The notes beneath the pieces are model-generated. The model worked only from the letters and a program-made list of their open reading frames with translations, was not told the DNA's origin and did no database searches. DNA of 64,000 nucleotides from Nitrincola alkalisediminis (lineage in GTDB: Bacteria > Pseudomonadota > Gammaproteobacteria > Pseudomonadales > Balneatricaceae): contig NZ_VYTY01000001.1 in NCBI RefSeq assembly GCF_009821115.1, positions 372,001 through 436,000 of the forward strand, given 5' to 3'. How positions within the stretch are numbered: position 1 is the stretch's first letter; every line of letters begins with the position of its first letter. Of the stretch, positions 34,502-42,834 are shown one piece after another. The translations under genes and the position numbers were made by a program.

Positions 34502-35602
34502 TTACAGGTAATCCAACGCGCGCACATCCTGATCACTCCATCCAAGTTGAATGCGATCACCCGCTTTCAAGTTTGGGCAAAGCTCATTGACAGGAACTTT
34601 TACATAAAACTGATCGTTACCTGCCAACTCACATCGAAGTCGCAAGTGATCCCCTAAATAAATAAACTCGTGTAAGGTGGCATTAAACTGGTTTTCTAAA
34701 TTCAGATGGCCTGAGTTTAGTCGGACCCGCTCTGGACGAATCGAGAGTTGTGTTTTATCGCCGCTGTTAAGGTTCTTTCCTGCGAGCGCGCGGGTTGTAA
34801 ATCCATCACCAAAGCTGACTTGGCAAGTATTTTGCTCTTTCGATTGAATTTTGCCAGGAAGCGTATTGTTCTCACCGATAAACTGGGCAACAAAGGAATT
34901 TGCAGGGTATTCATAGAGGTTGTGGGGCGTGTCGATTTGTTGAATGACACCATCGTTAAATACGGCTACTCGGTCTGACATGGTCAGCGCTTCAGATTGA
35001 TCGTGGGTCACAAAGACAACGGTTAGGCCCAACTGCTCGTGCAAATGCTTTATTTCTAACTGCATGTGCTCTCTGAGTTGTTTATCCAGCGCCCCTAAGG
35101 GCTCATCCATTAAAACCAGTTGTGGCTCAAACACGAGCGCACGTGCAAGCGCAACACGCTGTTGTTGACCACCGGAGAGCTGAGAAGGGCGACGGTGCGC
35201 AAACTCTTTGAGTTTGATCTTAGAGAGAATTTTGTCGACCTTTTCTTTAGCAATTGCTTTGGAAATTTTACGCGTTTTCAGAGGGTAGAGTAGATTTTCT
35301 TCTACCGACATATGGGGGAATAACGCATAGTTTTGGAAAACCATGCCGATGTTGCGTTTGTGCGGAGGTAAGGTGTTTAATCTTTCTTGGCCCAGAAAAA
35401 TGTCACCGCTGGTTGGGGTTTCAAACCCCGCAAGCATCATTAGGCAAGTCGTTTTTCCTGAGCCAGAAGGGCCTAGTAGGGTAACAAACTCGCCTTTCTG
35501 TATGTTCAGGTTGAGGTCTTTGACAACTAGATGCTCGCCATCATAGGTTTTCTGTACGCCTGAGAAACGAACCAAAGGTTCCATTTCCGTCGTTAGTTGC
35601 AT
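34502..35602 (-). CDS. potA: polyamine/GABA-type ABC transporter ATPase PotA
   Basis: ATPase of 366 residues. Walker A GPSGSGKTT near residue 46, Q-loop FQNYALFPHMSV, signature LSGGQQQRVALARAL, Walker B LVLMDEPLGALDKQLR, switch VTHDQSEAL and a C-terminal TOBE domain (LSIRPERV). First gene of the six-gene operon that ends at gabT. Its message should start near 35738 from a sigma54-type promoter, leaving a leader of about 135 nt. Divergent from the PuuR-like regulator. Confidence 0.88.
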   Translation of the reverse strand: MQLTTEMEPLVRFSGVQKTYDGEHLVVKDLNLNIQKGEFVTLLGPSGSGKTTCLMMLAGFETPTSGDIFLGQERLNTLPPHKRNIGMVFQNYALFPHMSVEENLLYPLKTRKISKAIAKEKVDKILSKIKLKEFAHRRPSQLSGGQQQRVALARALVFEPQLVLMDEPLGALDKQLREHMQLEIKHLHEQLGLTVVFVTHDQSEALTMSDRVAVFNDGVIQQIDTPHNLYEYPANSFVAQFIGENNTLPGKIQSKEQNTCQVSFGDGFTTRALAGKNLNSGDKTQLSIRPERVRLNSGHLNLENQFNATLHEFIYLGDHLRLRCELAGNDQFYVKVPVNELCPNLKAGDRIQLGWSDQDVRALDYL

Positions 35603-35749
35603 ATTCTTCTCCTACTGCGTTGGTTGAAGCCAACTTGTTAATTATTATTGACAGCGAGGACGAAAAATAACACTCCACGTGAAGAGTGGGTATTATAATT
35701 GTATTTCCTGTTCTTATTAGGAAAGAAACTGTCAGTTATCGTGCTTCTT

Positions 35750-35766
35750 TGCATGATTTGTGCCAG
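35750..35766 (-). promoter_or_regulatory. candidate sigma54 (RpoN) promoter of potADBC-gabDT
   Basis: Minus strand reads CTGGCAC-AAATC-ATGCA: -24 GG at 35764-35763 and -12 GC at 35752-35751 with 10 bases between. It matches TGGCAC-N5-TTGC at all but one position. No competing sigma70 promoter was evident. Confidence 0.72.
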
Positions 35767-35774
35767 TTTTCTTT

Positions 35775-35803
35775 CAATACATGATACGTATTGCGAATCA
35801 TGT
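35775..35803. promoter_or_regulatory. nested inverted repeats, candidate PuuR-like operator
   Basis: CAATAC-N7-GTATTG (35775-35793) interlocks with ACATGAT-N11-ATCATGT (35779-35803), just upstream of the sigma54 -24 element. Position suits a repressor acting on one or both divergent promoters; the cupin regulator at 35918 is the natural candidate. Confidence 0.5.
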
Positions 35804-35853
35804 GTTAAGTTTATTTATCGCATATTTTGAGTCTATTCTGCAAGAAGAAAATG

Positions 35854-35870
35854 TGCACAAGTGTGGTGCT
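35854..35870. promoter_or_regulatory. candidate NtrC upstream activator site
   Basis: TGCACA-N5-GGTGCT matches the NtrC dyad TGCACC-N5-GGTGCA at 10 of 12 positions. It lies about 100 bp upstream of the sigma54 -12 element, the normal distance for an enhancer site. Only one site is evident. Confidence 0.6.
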
Positions 35871-35917
35871 TAATGAAATAGTATGAACCAAAATAATGCA
35901 TGAAATGGGTGGTGTAA

Positions 35918-36484
35918 ATGAGCAGTCCAAGTAGTAAAGACGAGTTTGATTTAGGCGCTCAGCTTCGTTTTGTTCGCCAAAATGCAGGTTTGTCGCAGCG
36001 AGAGTTGGCCAAGCGGGCAGGTGTAACGAATGCGGCGATTTCCTTGATTGAAAACAATCAGAGCAGCCCTTCCGTATCCTCTTTGAAAAAGATCCTTGAG
36101 GTGATACCCATTTCTTTAACAGATTTTTTCTCGTTAGAGGCTCCTGAGGAGAGTCGGGTCTTTTTTAAAGCGAATGACTTAATGCCGATTACACAAGGCG
36201 AAGTAAAGTATCGTCAGGTCGGCGATATGCGTTTTCATAATTTGCAGATACTGCATGAGCACTATGCGCCGGGGGCCGATACTGGGCGTGCGATGCTTCA
36301 ACATGAGTCTGAAGAGGGTGGGATTGTTATTTCTGGATCAATTGAGTTGACGGTAGGTGACCAAAAAATGATTTTGAAAGAAGGGGATGCGTATTTATTT
36401 GACAGCCGCAAGCCACATCGCTTTCGAAACCCGGGTAAGGAGGTCTGTGTCATCATTAGTGCATGCACCCCGCCTTACCTCTAA
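35918..36484 (+). CDS. puuR: XRE-cupin regulator, PuuR-like
   Basis: 188 residues. An N-terminal helix-turn-helix (LRFVRQNAGLSQRELAKRAG, then TNAAISLIENNQSSPSVSSL) is joined to a C-terminal cupin domain (HESEEGGIVISGSIELTV, FDSRKPHRF). This is the layout of PuuR, the E. coli repressor of putrescine use. Divergent from potA with nested dyads between, so it probably represses the pot-gab operon and itself until an amine is bound. The effector is inferred. A regulator of this class also controls other small-molecule pathways. Confidence 0.75.
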   Translation: MSSPSSKDEFDLGAQLRFVRQNAGLSQRELAKRAGVTNAAISLIENNQSSPSVSSLKKILEVIPISLTDFFSLEAPEESRVFFKANDLMPITQGEVKYRQVGDMRFHNLQILHEHYAPGADTGRAMLQHESEEGGIVISGSIELTVGDQKMILKEGDAYLFDSRKPHRFRNPGKEVCVIISACTPPYL

Positions 36485-36565
36485 GCGATTCGTGAGCGAA
36501 GTTATACGAAGGAGATCTTTACACTGACACTTTGCGTAAAGGTTAAAAAGCATAGGAGATGATCA

Positions 36566-36904
36566 ATGACGGATGAGCTGCCAAGGCTGTTTTATGATGG
36601 AAAATGTCCGCTGTGTGAAAAGGAGATCTGTTATCTAAACCCTAAGTTGTTAGGAAAGATTGCCCTGATTGATATCAGTGAGGCGGGTTTTGAAGGGTGG
36701 GGCGGGGTGAGTAAGCAGGCGATGATGAAGAAAATTCATGTCTGGACCGGGCAGAATTTTTTAATTGGCTTGGATGCAACGCTTTACTACTGGCGCTTGG
36801 CAGGCTTGTCTTTGCCCGCTAAATTGCTCAGCTTGCCGCTTGTCTATTCAATTGCAAACGCAGGCTATAATATTTGGGCGCACTGGAGGTATCGACGTCT
36901 TTAG
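36566..36904 (+). CDS. DCC-family (DUF393) thiol-disulfide-like protein
   Basis: 112 residues with the DCC signature YDGKCPLCEKE near the N-terminus (a CxxC motif like thioredoxins), a predicted alpha/beta fold and a hydrophobic stretch near residues 78-98. The redox partner or substrate is unknown. GGAG sits 7-8 bases before the ATG. Transcribed like the regulator before it, 81 bp downstream, and convergent with bfd. Function is not established for the family. Confidence 0.75.
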   Translation: MTDELPRLFYDGKCPLCEKEICYLNPKLLGKIALIDISEAGFEGWGGVSKQAMMKKIHVWTGQNFLIGLDATLYYWRLAGLSLPAKLLSLPLVYSIANAGYNIWAHWRYRRL

Positions 36905-36933
36905 ATTTTCTTGAAAAGGGGAGGCGCTCCGAC

Positions 36934-37134
36934 CTAAAGCGAAGCGTCTTGAGCTAAATCGAATTGACCCTCTGTTTGGTAGCTGCGAATGACATCGCGA
37001 GCAACGCACACGCATTTTCCACAGCAATTGCCGACGCTTAGGTTCTTATTCAGATCCTTAATGCTGGACATGCCTTCGCTGAGTGCTTGGCGAATATCAC
37101 TATCAGTCACATTGTTGCAAATACAAACATACAT
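36934..37134 (-). CDS. bfd: bacterioferritin-associated ferredoxin
   Basis: 66 residues with the [2Fe-2S] ligand pattern of Bfd: Cys4 and Cys6 in MYVCICNNVT and Cys38/Cys41 in GNCCGKCV. Bfd gives electrons to bacterioferritin to release stored iron when iron is short. The Fur box at 37164-37182 lies just upstream and explains expected induction under iron limitation. No bacterioferritin gene is next to it in the window. Short, but the pattern and length are specific. Confidence 0.9.
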   Translation of the reverse strand: MYVCICNNVTDSDIRQALSEGMSSIKDLNKNLSVGNCCGKCVCVARDVIRSYQTEGQFDLAQDASL

Positions 37135-37163
37135 GGCTACTGAACCTCAGTGTTAAAGTACAT

Positions 37164-37182
37164 GCAAATGATAATGCTTATC
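37164..37182 (-). promoter_or_regulatory. Fur box upstream of bfd
   Basis: GCAAATGATAATGCTTATC matches the 19-bp Fur consensus GATAATGATAATCATTATC at 15 positions. It ends 30 bp before the bfd start codon, where it would cover the promoter. It is the best Fur box in the window. Confidence 0.75.
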
Positions 37183-37299
37183 GGATAAATTGCAATGAAG
37201 ATTTATTAATTATTCTTGCCGTATTGATAAAGTATTGCAATGATTCCAGCGCACGTCGGATTTAAGCATGCGCTGAAGGTGTCATGGCATTCAACAGCG

Positions 37300-38610
37300 T
37301 TATTCAATTGGCCAGTCAGCGGCATCTACTTGGTGCGTGGGGAGCATGTGTGTATTGCCTTGCCAGCGCTTGATGAACACAAGCTGAGGATCGTAGGTTT
37401 GAGTTTGCTTATCGATATTGAAGCGCCTTAAACCTCTAGGGTCAGCTCCAACACCAGCCAAATATTGCCAGTTTCCCCAATTTGATGCAGCGTCATAGTC
37501 AATCAAGTGCTGTTCGAACCAGTCTGCACCGTAGCGCCAGTCGATTTCTAATTCGTTAATTAAGCAGCTTGCGGCAATTTGGCGGCCTCGGTTGGACATA
37601 TAGCCTGTCGCACGCAGTTGCTTCATGCAGGCATTGACGAGTGGAAAAGCCGTTGTTCCCTCGCACCATGATTTGAAGCGTTGCGGATAAAAGCTGGTGA
37701 GCGGTTTGCGCGACTTGATGCCTTTAAAGTGGAAAAGCTTTGCGCCGTGCTTGAGGGCATACCATTGAAAATATTCACGCCATAAAAGCTCGAAAAAAAT
37801 CCAATAGGTCGAATCGTTAGCTCCCTTAACTTTTTCATAGGCTCGAAGAGTTTCGTAAATACGTTTAACCGAAATACAGCCCTGTGCTAACCAAGGTGAG
37901 AATTTGGTTGAATGTTCCCATTGATCTAACGCATTGCGTGTTTCTTTGTAGATTGAGGGGGCTGAAGAGGCAAAATATTGATGCAAGTGGAGGTAACCAG
38001 CTGTTTCACCACCCTTGAACTGGGAAGGGCTGTTTTGCACATTGGGGAGATGGCTTGACCATTCACGTTTGTGAAGAGGCGTTTTAGGTAGCTGAGCTGG
38101 CCGATCGTAAGGTGTCAGGATTGTACGTTTTTCCACCTGCTTTCTAAATTGGGAAAAAATGTCGGGTAAGTCTTCAAGTGAGAAGGGGAGTTCATTAAGC
38201 GACCAGAGGGTATTGGACGCATACTCTTCAAATGTTATATACGGATAAGACCGCTTGAGTGTCTGCCAATAGGCTTGTTCGTTCCAGCCAACCTGTAAAC
38301 TGCGATATACGGCTGTGATGTCGTACTCAGTAATCATCTTGGGTATTGTGTCTTTTGGTGATTCAAAGTGGATCAGGAGTTGCTGTCCGAGCTGGCTTAA
38401 AGCGCTTGCTAGCGCGGTGATTGATTCTTTTAAAAATTGCCATCGAGGTGCCGCAATCGGCTGATGACTATAATGGCCGGGTGAAAAAAGGATGGGATCA
38501 AGACAGTAGACGCATACTAAAGTATCACAGGATTTGATGGCGTTGAGCAGGGCTGGATTGTCGTCCACTCGCAAGTCATTGGTAAATAAAAAGAGATGAT
38601 TGGCTTTCAT
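37300..38610 (-). CDS. cryptochrome DASH (photolyase family)
   Basis: Blue-light flavoprotein of about 436 residues. The N-terminal photolyase domain (FTNDLRVDDNPALL) binds an antenna cofactor; the FAD domain carries the CRY-DASH stretches LLWREYFQW, RATGYMSNRGRQ, LIDYDAASNWGNWQYLAGVG and RRFNI.KQ. CRY-DASH repairs pyrimidine dimers in single-stranded DNA and may signal light. The ATG at 38610 is used; an upstream TTG adds 4 residues. It stands alone between bfd and a secreted DUF4168 protein. Confidence 0.88.
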   Translation of the reverse strand: MKANHLFLFTNDLRVDDNPALLNAIKSCDTLVCVYCLDPILFSPGHYSHQPIAAPRWQFLKESITALASALSQLGQQLLIHFESPKDTIPKMITEYDITAVYRSLQVGWNEQAYWQTLKRSYPYITFEEYASNTLWSLNELPFSLEDLPDIFSQFRKQVEKRTILTPYDRPAQLPKTPLHKREWSSHLPNVQNSPSQFKGGETAGYLHLHQYFASSAPSIYKETRNALDQWEHSTKFSPWLAQGCISVKRIYETLRAYEKVKGANDSTYWIFFELLWREYFQWYALKHGAKLFHFKGIKSRKPLTSFYPQRFKSWCEGTTAFPLVNACMKQLRATGYMSNRGRQIAASCLINELEIDWRYGADWFEQHLIDYDAASNWGNWQYLAGVGADPRGLRRFNIDKQTQTYDPQLVFIKRWQGNTHMLPTHQVDAADWPIE

Positions 38611-38712
38611 GGTCGGCCCCAATGCATAAAAACGTCTTTACGATTCGCCTTTATGATTGGAGCCTTACGTGTGTTTAATTTAACGGTCTAGAGCGGTTGA
38701 TCCGGCGGCTCA

Positions 38713-39090
38713 TTAATTAATGGACTGTTCAACGCGATCACGGAGTTCTGGTTGGGTTTGAACGGCCATGGCGATGGCATTGTAATGTTCAACAGATAAG
38801 CCGGCGGCCTCAACCGTTTCAACCATTTTGCTGCCTGCTTCTTGCTGAAGTTCAGCGGCCTCGTCAGGATTGGCGGCAGCAGCTAAACGATCCGCATAGT
38901 CGCTACGAATACCATCCAGTTCATTTTGAACAGCAATGAATTTTTCAATATCAGCATCAGTGAAATTAGATGCTTGATGCTGGGTCATATGAGGTTCTTC
39001 ATTGGCCGGATAGCTAGTTTCCGCCAATACCGCAGGGACCATCGCAAAGCTTAATAATGCAGTGATAAGACCAGCGTTAAGAATTTTCAT
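38713..39090 (-). CDS. secreted DUF4168 protein
   Basis: 125 residues with a signal peptide cleaved near VLAE (residue 23) and a mature helical domain: FTDADIEKFIAVQNELDGIR, then LQQEAGSKMVETVEAAGLS and a C-terminal helix. This matches DUF4168, periplasmic proteins of unknown role. A strong AAGGAG lies 7-10 bases before the ATG. Encoded next to, and divergent from, the sensor kinase at 39294, so it could belong to its regulon; that is a guess. Confidence 0.72.
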   Translation of the reverse strand: MKILNAGLITALLSFAMVPAVLAETSYPANEEPHMTQHQASNFTDADIEKFIAVQNELDGIRSDYADRLAAAANPDEAAELQQEAGSKMVETVEAAGLSVEHYNAIAMAVQTQPELRDRVEQSIN

Positions 39091-39293
39091 AATGTCGCTC
39101 CTTTTGTTGATTTCACACTAGATAAAGCGATAACCGTGCCAATTTGCTAAAAAGTAAAGTAAGTAATTGATTTTAAATTACTATAATTATTTTTGATTGA
39201 TTTTTAGGCTGTCTGGAAAGGCTTTAAAATACCGGAATAGTGTGTCATTATGGCTCATGTGTCATAAAGTTCTGCTGTGAAGGGGTTGTTTTC

Positions 39294-40751
39294 ATGCGAT
39301 TTCCGCTGATGTTTTCAAGTTTAAAGCGAGTGTTGATTCTGCAGGTCGTTGCACCTGTGTTGATTATGCTCGGCGTGATTTTAGCGGGTGGGCAAATGGT
39401 AATTGAATCGTTTATTGAGGAGAGAATGCAGCGAGACCTGCAACTGGTTGCACGGGCTATTTATCTGCCCGTCAATCAAGCATTGGAGCGTCAAGATCTC
39501 GAACAGCTTGAAGAGAGCTTAGCGTCAGTGTTTGGTATTACCGAGGTTTACGGGGCGTATTTATTTGATACAGAAGGCAATCGGCTGATTAGTTTTGGTG
39601 CTGTAAATCCGACGAAGCGCCAGGCGACGACAGCATTAGAGAAAACATTGGTTGGAGAATTTGCCCATTATGAGCGGATTCGTGGCCGTAATGTGTATTC
39701 ATTTTTTCTGCCTTTGTTTGATGCGGGAGGAACCCCGAGTGGTTTGTTGCAGGTGACACGTCGACGCAGTGATATGGATCAGGCTCTGGTGACGATTCAA
39801 TACGCATCTTGGGGCGGTTTTGCCGCCGTTGCACTCTTAATCTTGGGTGTTTTAACTTACGCGCACCAGCGTGCGGTGGGGCGCCCCATTGAAAAACTAT
39901 TAACCAGCATGCGAAAAGTCGAGCAGGGTGATGCGTCTCATCGAGCCGAATTGACGGGGCCTACTGAGATTCGGCAACTTGCAAATGGCTTAAACGGAAT
40001 GTTGGATGCGATGAAGGCGGCCGAGGAGCGTGAAATCGCACAACGAAAAGAACAAGCATTAATGTCAGATCGGCTCAGGCAAAGCGAAAACATGGCGTCT
40101 TTGGGTCAAGTATCGGCGGGGGTGGCGCATGAATTGGCTGCCCCTTTAACCGTGGTGGACGGTCGTGCTCGGCGCTTGCTCAAACGAGCACAATCGCCGG
40201 ATGAGCAACGCGAACTTGAGGATATCCGCCATCAAACAGGGCGTATGACCTCCATTATTCAACAGTTATTAACCTTTGGACGCGCCTCGAGTGCTTCACA
40301 GCAGAGACTGTCTGTCCGCTCTTGGGTGCATCATGCCGAATCAATTGTTGCAGAAGAGGGGTATCCTGTTGAGGTGATCGATGCCGAGGATATCACGATT
40401 CAGGGCGATCCTTTGGGCTTAGAGCAGGTGTTGATTAATTTGCTGAGAAATGCACGACAGGCCTGCCCTGAAGGGCGGGTGCAGGTTTCATGGCAGTCAT
40501 TGGATGAGGGTAAAACCTTAGCGCTTTGGGTTGATGATGAGGGGGGAGGGGTCGATGAGGCGATAAAAAGCCAACTCTTTGACCCGTTTGTGACCACAAA
40601 GCTTCCGGGACAAGGCAGTGGTTTAGGCTTAGCGATAGTGAATCGAGTCATTAAGGAGCATCAGGGCTGTATTGACATCAGTGAGAGTGCTTTGGGGGGA
40701 GCGCGTTTTTTAATAACCTTGCCAACGTTAGTCGAAGGAGACGTTTTATGA
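39294..40751 (+). CDS. sensor histidine kinase of an NtrC-class system
   Basis: 485 residues from ATG 39294 (GAAGGGG upstream; an open GTG at 39240 adds 18 residues). TM1 near 12-35, extracytoplasmic sensor near 36-165, TM2 near 166-186, HAMP, then HisKA with GVAHELAAPLTVV and HATPase with NLLRNARQACP, DDEGGGV and GQGSGLGLAI. The Ala in HELAAPL (usually N or R) is slightly unusual. Overlaps the regulator gene by 4 bp (ATGA). The stimulus is unknown; the pair is AtoS/AtoC- or ZraS/ZraR-like in layout. Confidence 0.85.
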   Translation: MRFPLMFSSLKRVLILQVVAPVLIMLGVILAGGQMVIESFIEERMQRDLQLVARAIYLPVNQALERQDLEQLEESLASVFGITEVYGAYLFDTEGNRLISFGAVNPTKRQATTALEKTLVGEFAHYERIRGRNVYSFFLPLFDAGGTPSGLLQVTRRRSDMDQALVTIQYASWGGFAAVALLILGVLTYAHQRAVGRPIEKLLTSMRKVEQGDASHRAELTGPTEIRQLANGLNGMLDAMKAAEEREIAQRKEQALMSDRLRQSENMASLGQVSAGVAHELAAPLTVVDGRARRLLKRAQSPDEQRELEDIRHQTGRMTSIIQQLLTFGRASSASQQRLSVRSWVHHAESIVAEEGYPVEVIDAEDITIQGDPLGLEQVLINLLRNARQACPEGRVQVSWQSLDEGKTLALWVDDEGGGVDEAIKSQLFDPFVTTKLPGQGSGLGLAIVNRVIKEHQGCIDISESALGGARFLITLPTLVEGDVL

Positions 40752-42148
40752 GTGCAGTCAAGGTGGGTGCCACTGTATTGGTCTTGGAGGATGACAAAGG
40801 CCTTGCGGCATTAATTGCAGATGAGTTGGATGCACAAGGATACACGCCCTTGCTTCATTATCGATTGCAAGATGCACTGCAGGCCCTAAGCCATGATACG
40901 CCTTCATTGATCGTGACTGATCTGCGTCTACCTGACGGAAAAGGGATGGATCTAGTACGGTTTGTAAGTGAGCGTTGGTCAGAGGGTGAGCGACCCGGTC
41001 TCATTGTGATTACGGCATTTGGCAGTGTGAAGCAGGCGGTTGAGGCGTTACAGGCAGGTGCGGATGACTTTATTACCAAGCCTCTGGACATGGACCACTT
41101 TTTATTGAGTGTTCATAAAACCCTGCAAACACGACAACTACAAGATGAACTGCAGCGTTACCGACAACTCTCAAAAGATGCAGGCTTTCACGGTATGTTT
41201 GGCTCCAGTCAGGTGATGCGAAATCTGTTTAATCAGATCAAAGTGATTGCTAAGGCGCAAGGGCCTGTCTTGATTATTGGTGAAAGCGGAACAGGTAAAG
41301 AGCTCGTTGCAAAGGCGATTCATGCTGAAAGTGACCGTGCTCACGGGCCTTTTTTAGCGGTGAACTGCGCCGGAATTCCTCAGGACTTATTGGAAAGTGA
41401 GTTTTTTGGTCATGCGGTGGGTGCATTTACGGGGGCAAAAGGCGCTCGCAAAGGTCTGTTGCAGGAGGCAAATGGCGGTACCTTATTGTTAGACGAGATA
41501 GGCGAAATGCCACTGACGTTACAAGCTAAACTGCTTAGAGCCCTTCAGGATGGTTCTATCCGTCCCGTGGGCCAAGACACAGAAGAGCATGTGGATGTCA
41601 GGGTGTTAGCTGCAACTCATCGCGATTTACAGTCCAAAGTCAGCGATGGCACTTTCAGAGAGGATCTATATTACCGGCTGGAAACCTTCAGTCTTAAGGT
41701 GCCAGCATTAAGGGAGCGTGAGGATGACTTGGAGGCGTTGGCAGCACGTTTTATGCAAACCTTGACGATCTCGCAGCAAAAGCCGATTCAGGGATTTAGC
41801 CAAGAAGCTTTGGTGTTGATCAAGTCCTATGAATTTCCGGGCAATGTCCGGGAATTGCAAAATGTAATTGAGCGAGCGGTGACCTTTTGCCGTCACACCT
41901 ATATTCAAGTTGATGACCTACCCACACGGCTCCTTAAGCCGAGTCAGCCGTCTTTGCAAGAGAGCTCCCATCACGCAGGTATAGAACAGTCGCTTTTATC
42001 TGGATCCGTTTTGCCAACATTAGAGGAGTTGCAGCGGCGTTATATTCATTACGTACTCAACGAAGTGGATGGAAATAAACGCCGTGCAGCCGCATTGCTG
42101 GGAATTGGTCGAAGAACGCTGTATCGCTGGCTGGATGAGGATGAATAG
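40748..42148 (+). CDS. sigma54-dependent response regulator (NtrC class)
   Basis: 466 residues: receiver (phospho-Asp in [11 protein letters not shown] near residue 57), AAA+ domain with Walker A GESGTGKE, the sigma54-contact loop GAFTGAKG, Walker [13 protein letters not shown] and the arginine-finger region, and a C-terminal Fis-type HTH ([21 protein letters not shown]). It activates RpoN promoters once phosphorylated by the kinase just upstream. It is not NtrC itself by context. It could be the activator for the RpoN-type promoter at 16970, but nothing in sequence shows that. Confidence 0.9.
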   Translation: MSAVKVGATVLVLEDDKGLAALIADELDAQGYTPLLHYRLQDALQALSHDTPSLIVTDLRLPDGKGMDLVRFVSERWSEGERPGLIVITAFGSVKQAVEALQAGADDFITKPLDMDHFLLSVHKTLQTRQLQDELQRYRQLSKDAGFHGMFGSSQVMRNLFNQIKVIAKAQGPVLIIGESGTGKELVAKAIHAESDRAHGPFLAVNCAGIPQDLLESEFFGHAVGAFTGAKGARKGLLQEANGGTLLLDEIGEMPLTLQAKLLRALQDGSIRPVGQDTEEHVDVRVLAATHRDLQSKVSDGTFREDLYYRLETFSLKVPALREREDDLEALAARFMQTLTISQQKPIQGFSQEALVLIKSYEFPGNVRELQNVIERAVTFCRHTYIQVDDLPTRLLKPSQPSLQESSHHAGIEQSLLSGSVLPTLEELQRRYIHYVLNEVDGNKRRAAALLGIGRRTLYRWLDEDE

Positions 42149-42215
42149 CAAAGGTTTTTTTTCAATACCCTTTGCGGTAACATCTTGTTTAGAGATCGAA
42201 TATTCGTAGAGAAAA

Positions 42216-42260
42216 ACTGAGTGATCAGGCCATAGATGTTGGCGATGACAGTCACTCAGT
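42216..42260 (+). other. inverted repeat in the rfaH leader
   Basis: ACTGAGTGA (42216-42224) and TCACTCAGT (42252-42260), perfect 9-bp arms with a 27-nt loop; TGATCA-type hexamers recur at 42222, 42260 and 42269 around it. It lies 25 bp before the rfaH start. Could be an operator or a leader stem. Confidence 0.45.
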
Positions 42261-42284
42261 GATCAAGTGATCAGGAGAGGTCAA

Positions 42285-42776
42285 ATGAGCGGGCGAGAAT
42301 GGTATCTAGTGCAGTGTAAGCCCGGGGAGACCCTCAGAGCACAAGAAAATTTAGAAAACCAAGGGTACGAATGTTATCTGCCCTTTCATGAATGCGAAAA
42401 AATTCGAAACCGTAAGCGTGTTGTGTTGCAAGAGCCTCTGTTTCCTGGGTATCTGTTTATCTATCTCGATAAATCGATGGATAACTGGCAGCCCATACGT
42501 TCAACACGAGGTGTTTCAAGAATGGTGTCCTTTGGTGGATATCCTCTATCGGTTGATCAGAGGATTATCTTTGAACTGAAGCGCCGTTGTTCATCCATCC
42601 AAATGGCTCAGGCATTGGAGAAGGGGGAGTCCATCCGTATCACTGAAGGCGCTTTTAAAGAAATTGAAGCCATCTTTGAGTCATTTGATGGTGAAGAGCG
42701 CGTCGTTATTTTATTAAATGTGCTACATCAACAGCAAAAAATTACATTGCCCGTGACCAGTATCAAAAAAGTCTAA
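42285..42776 (+). CDS. rfaH: RfaH-type antiterminator (NusG paralogue)
   Basis: 163 residues from ATG 42285 with AGGAG 7 bases upstream. The NGN domain starts WYLVQCKPGETLRAQENLENQGYECYLP in outline, includes the RfaH-like QEPLFPGYLFIYL and RGVSRMVSFGG, and a short C-terminal KOW-like domain follows (EGAFKEIEAIFESFDGEERV). RfaH binds paused RNA polymerase at ops elements and stops early termination in long surface-polysaccharide or pilus operons. No such operon or ops site is in the window. Confidence 0.85.
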   Translation: MSGREWYLVQCKPGETLRAQENLENQGYECYLPFHECEKIRNRKRVVLQEPLFPGYLFIYLDKSMDNWQPIRSTRGVSRMVSFGGYPLSVDQRIIFELKRRCSSIQMAQALEKGESIRITEGAFKEIEAIFESFDGEERVVILLNVLHQQQKITLPVTSIKKV

Positions 42777-42834
42777 GATGTTGGGCTTTCTATTTTGAGT
42801 ATTCATACTTTTCCGATGTTAAAAGGAGGTCATT

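Noticed and set aside
37201-37299. Additional small gene or RNA between bfd and the cryptochrome gene
   Set aside because: No promoter plus terminator pair and no plausible ORF; the only signal is the bfd Fur box.
42148-42175. Terminator after the NtrC-class regulator
   Set aside because: GCAAAGG/CCTTTGC forms a 7-bp stem, but the T-run lies in the loop, not after the stem.
42231-42260. ops element for RfaH near its own gene
   Set aside because: GGCGATGACAG differs from GGCGGTAGC-type ops at key positions.
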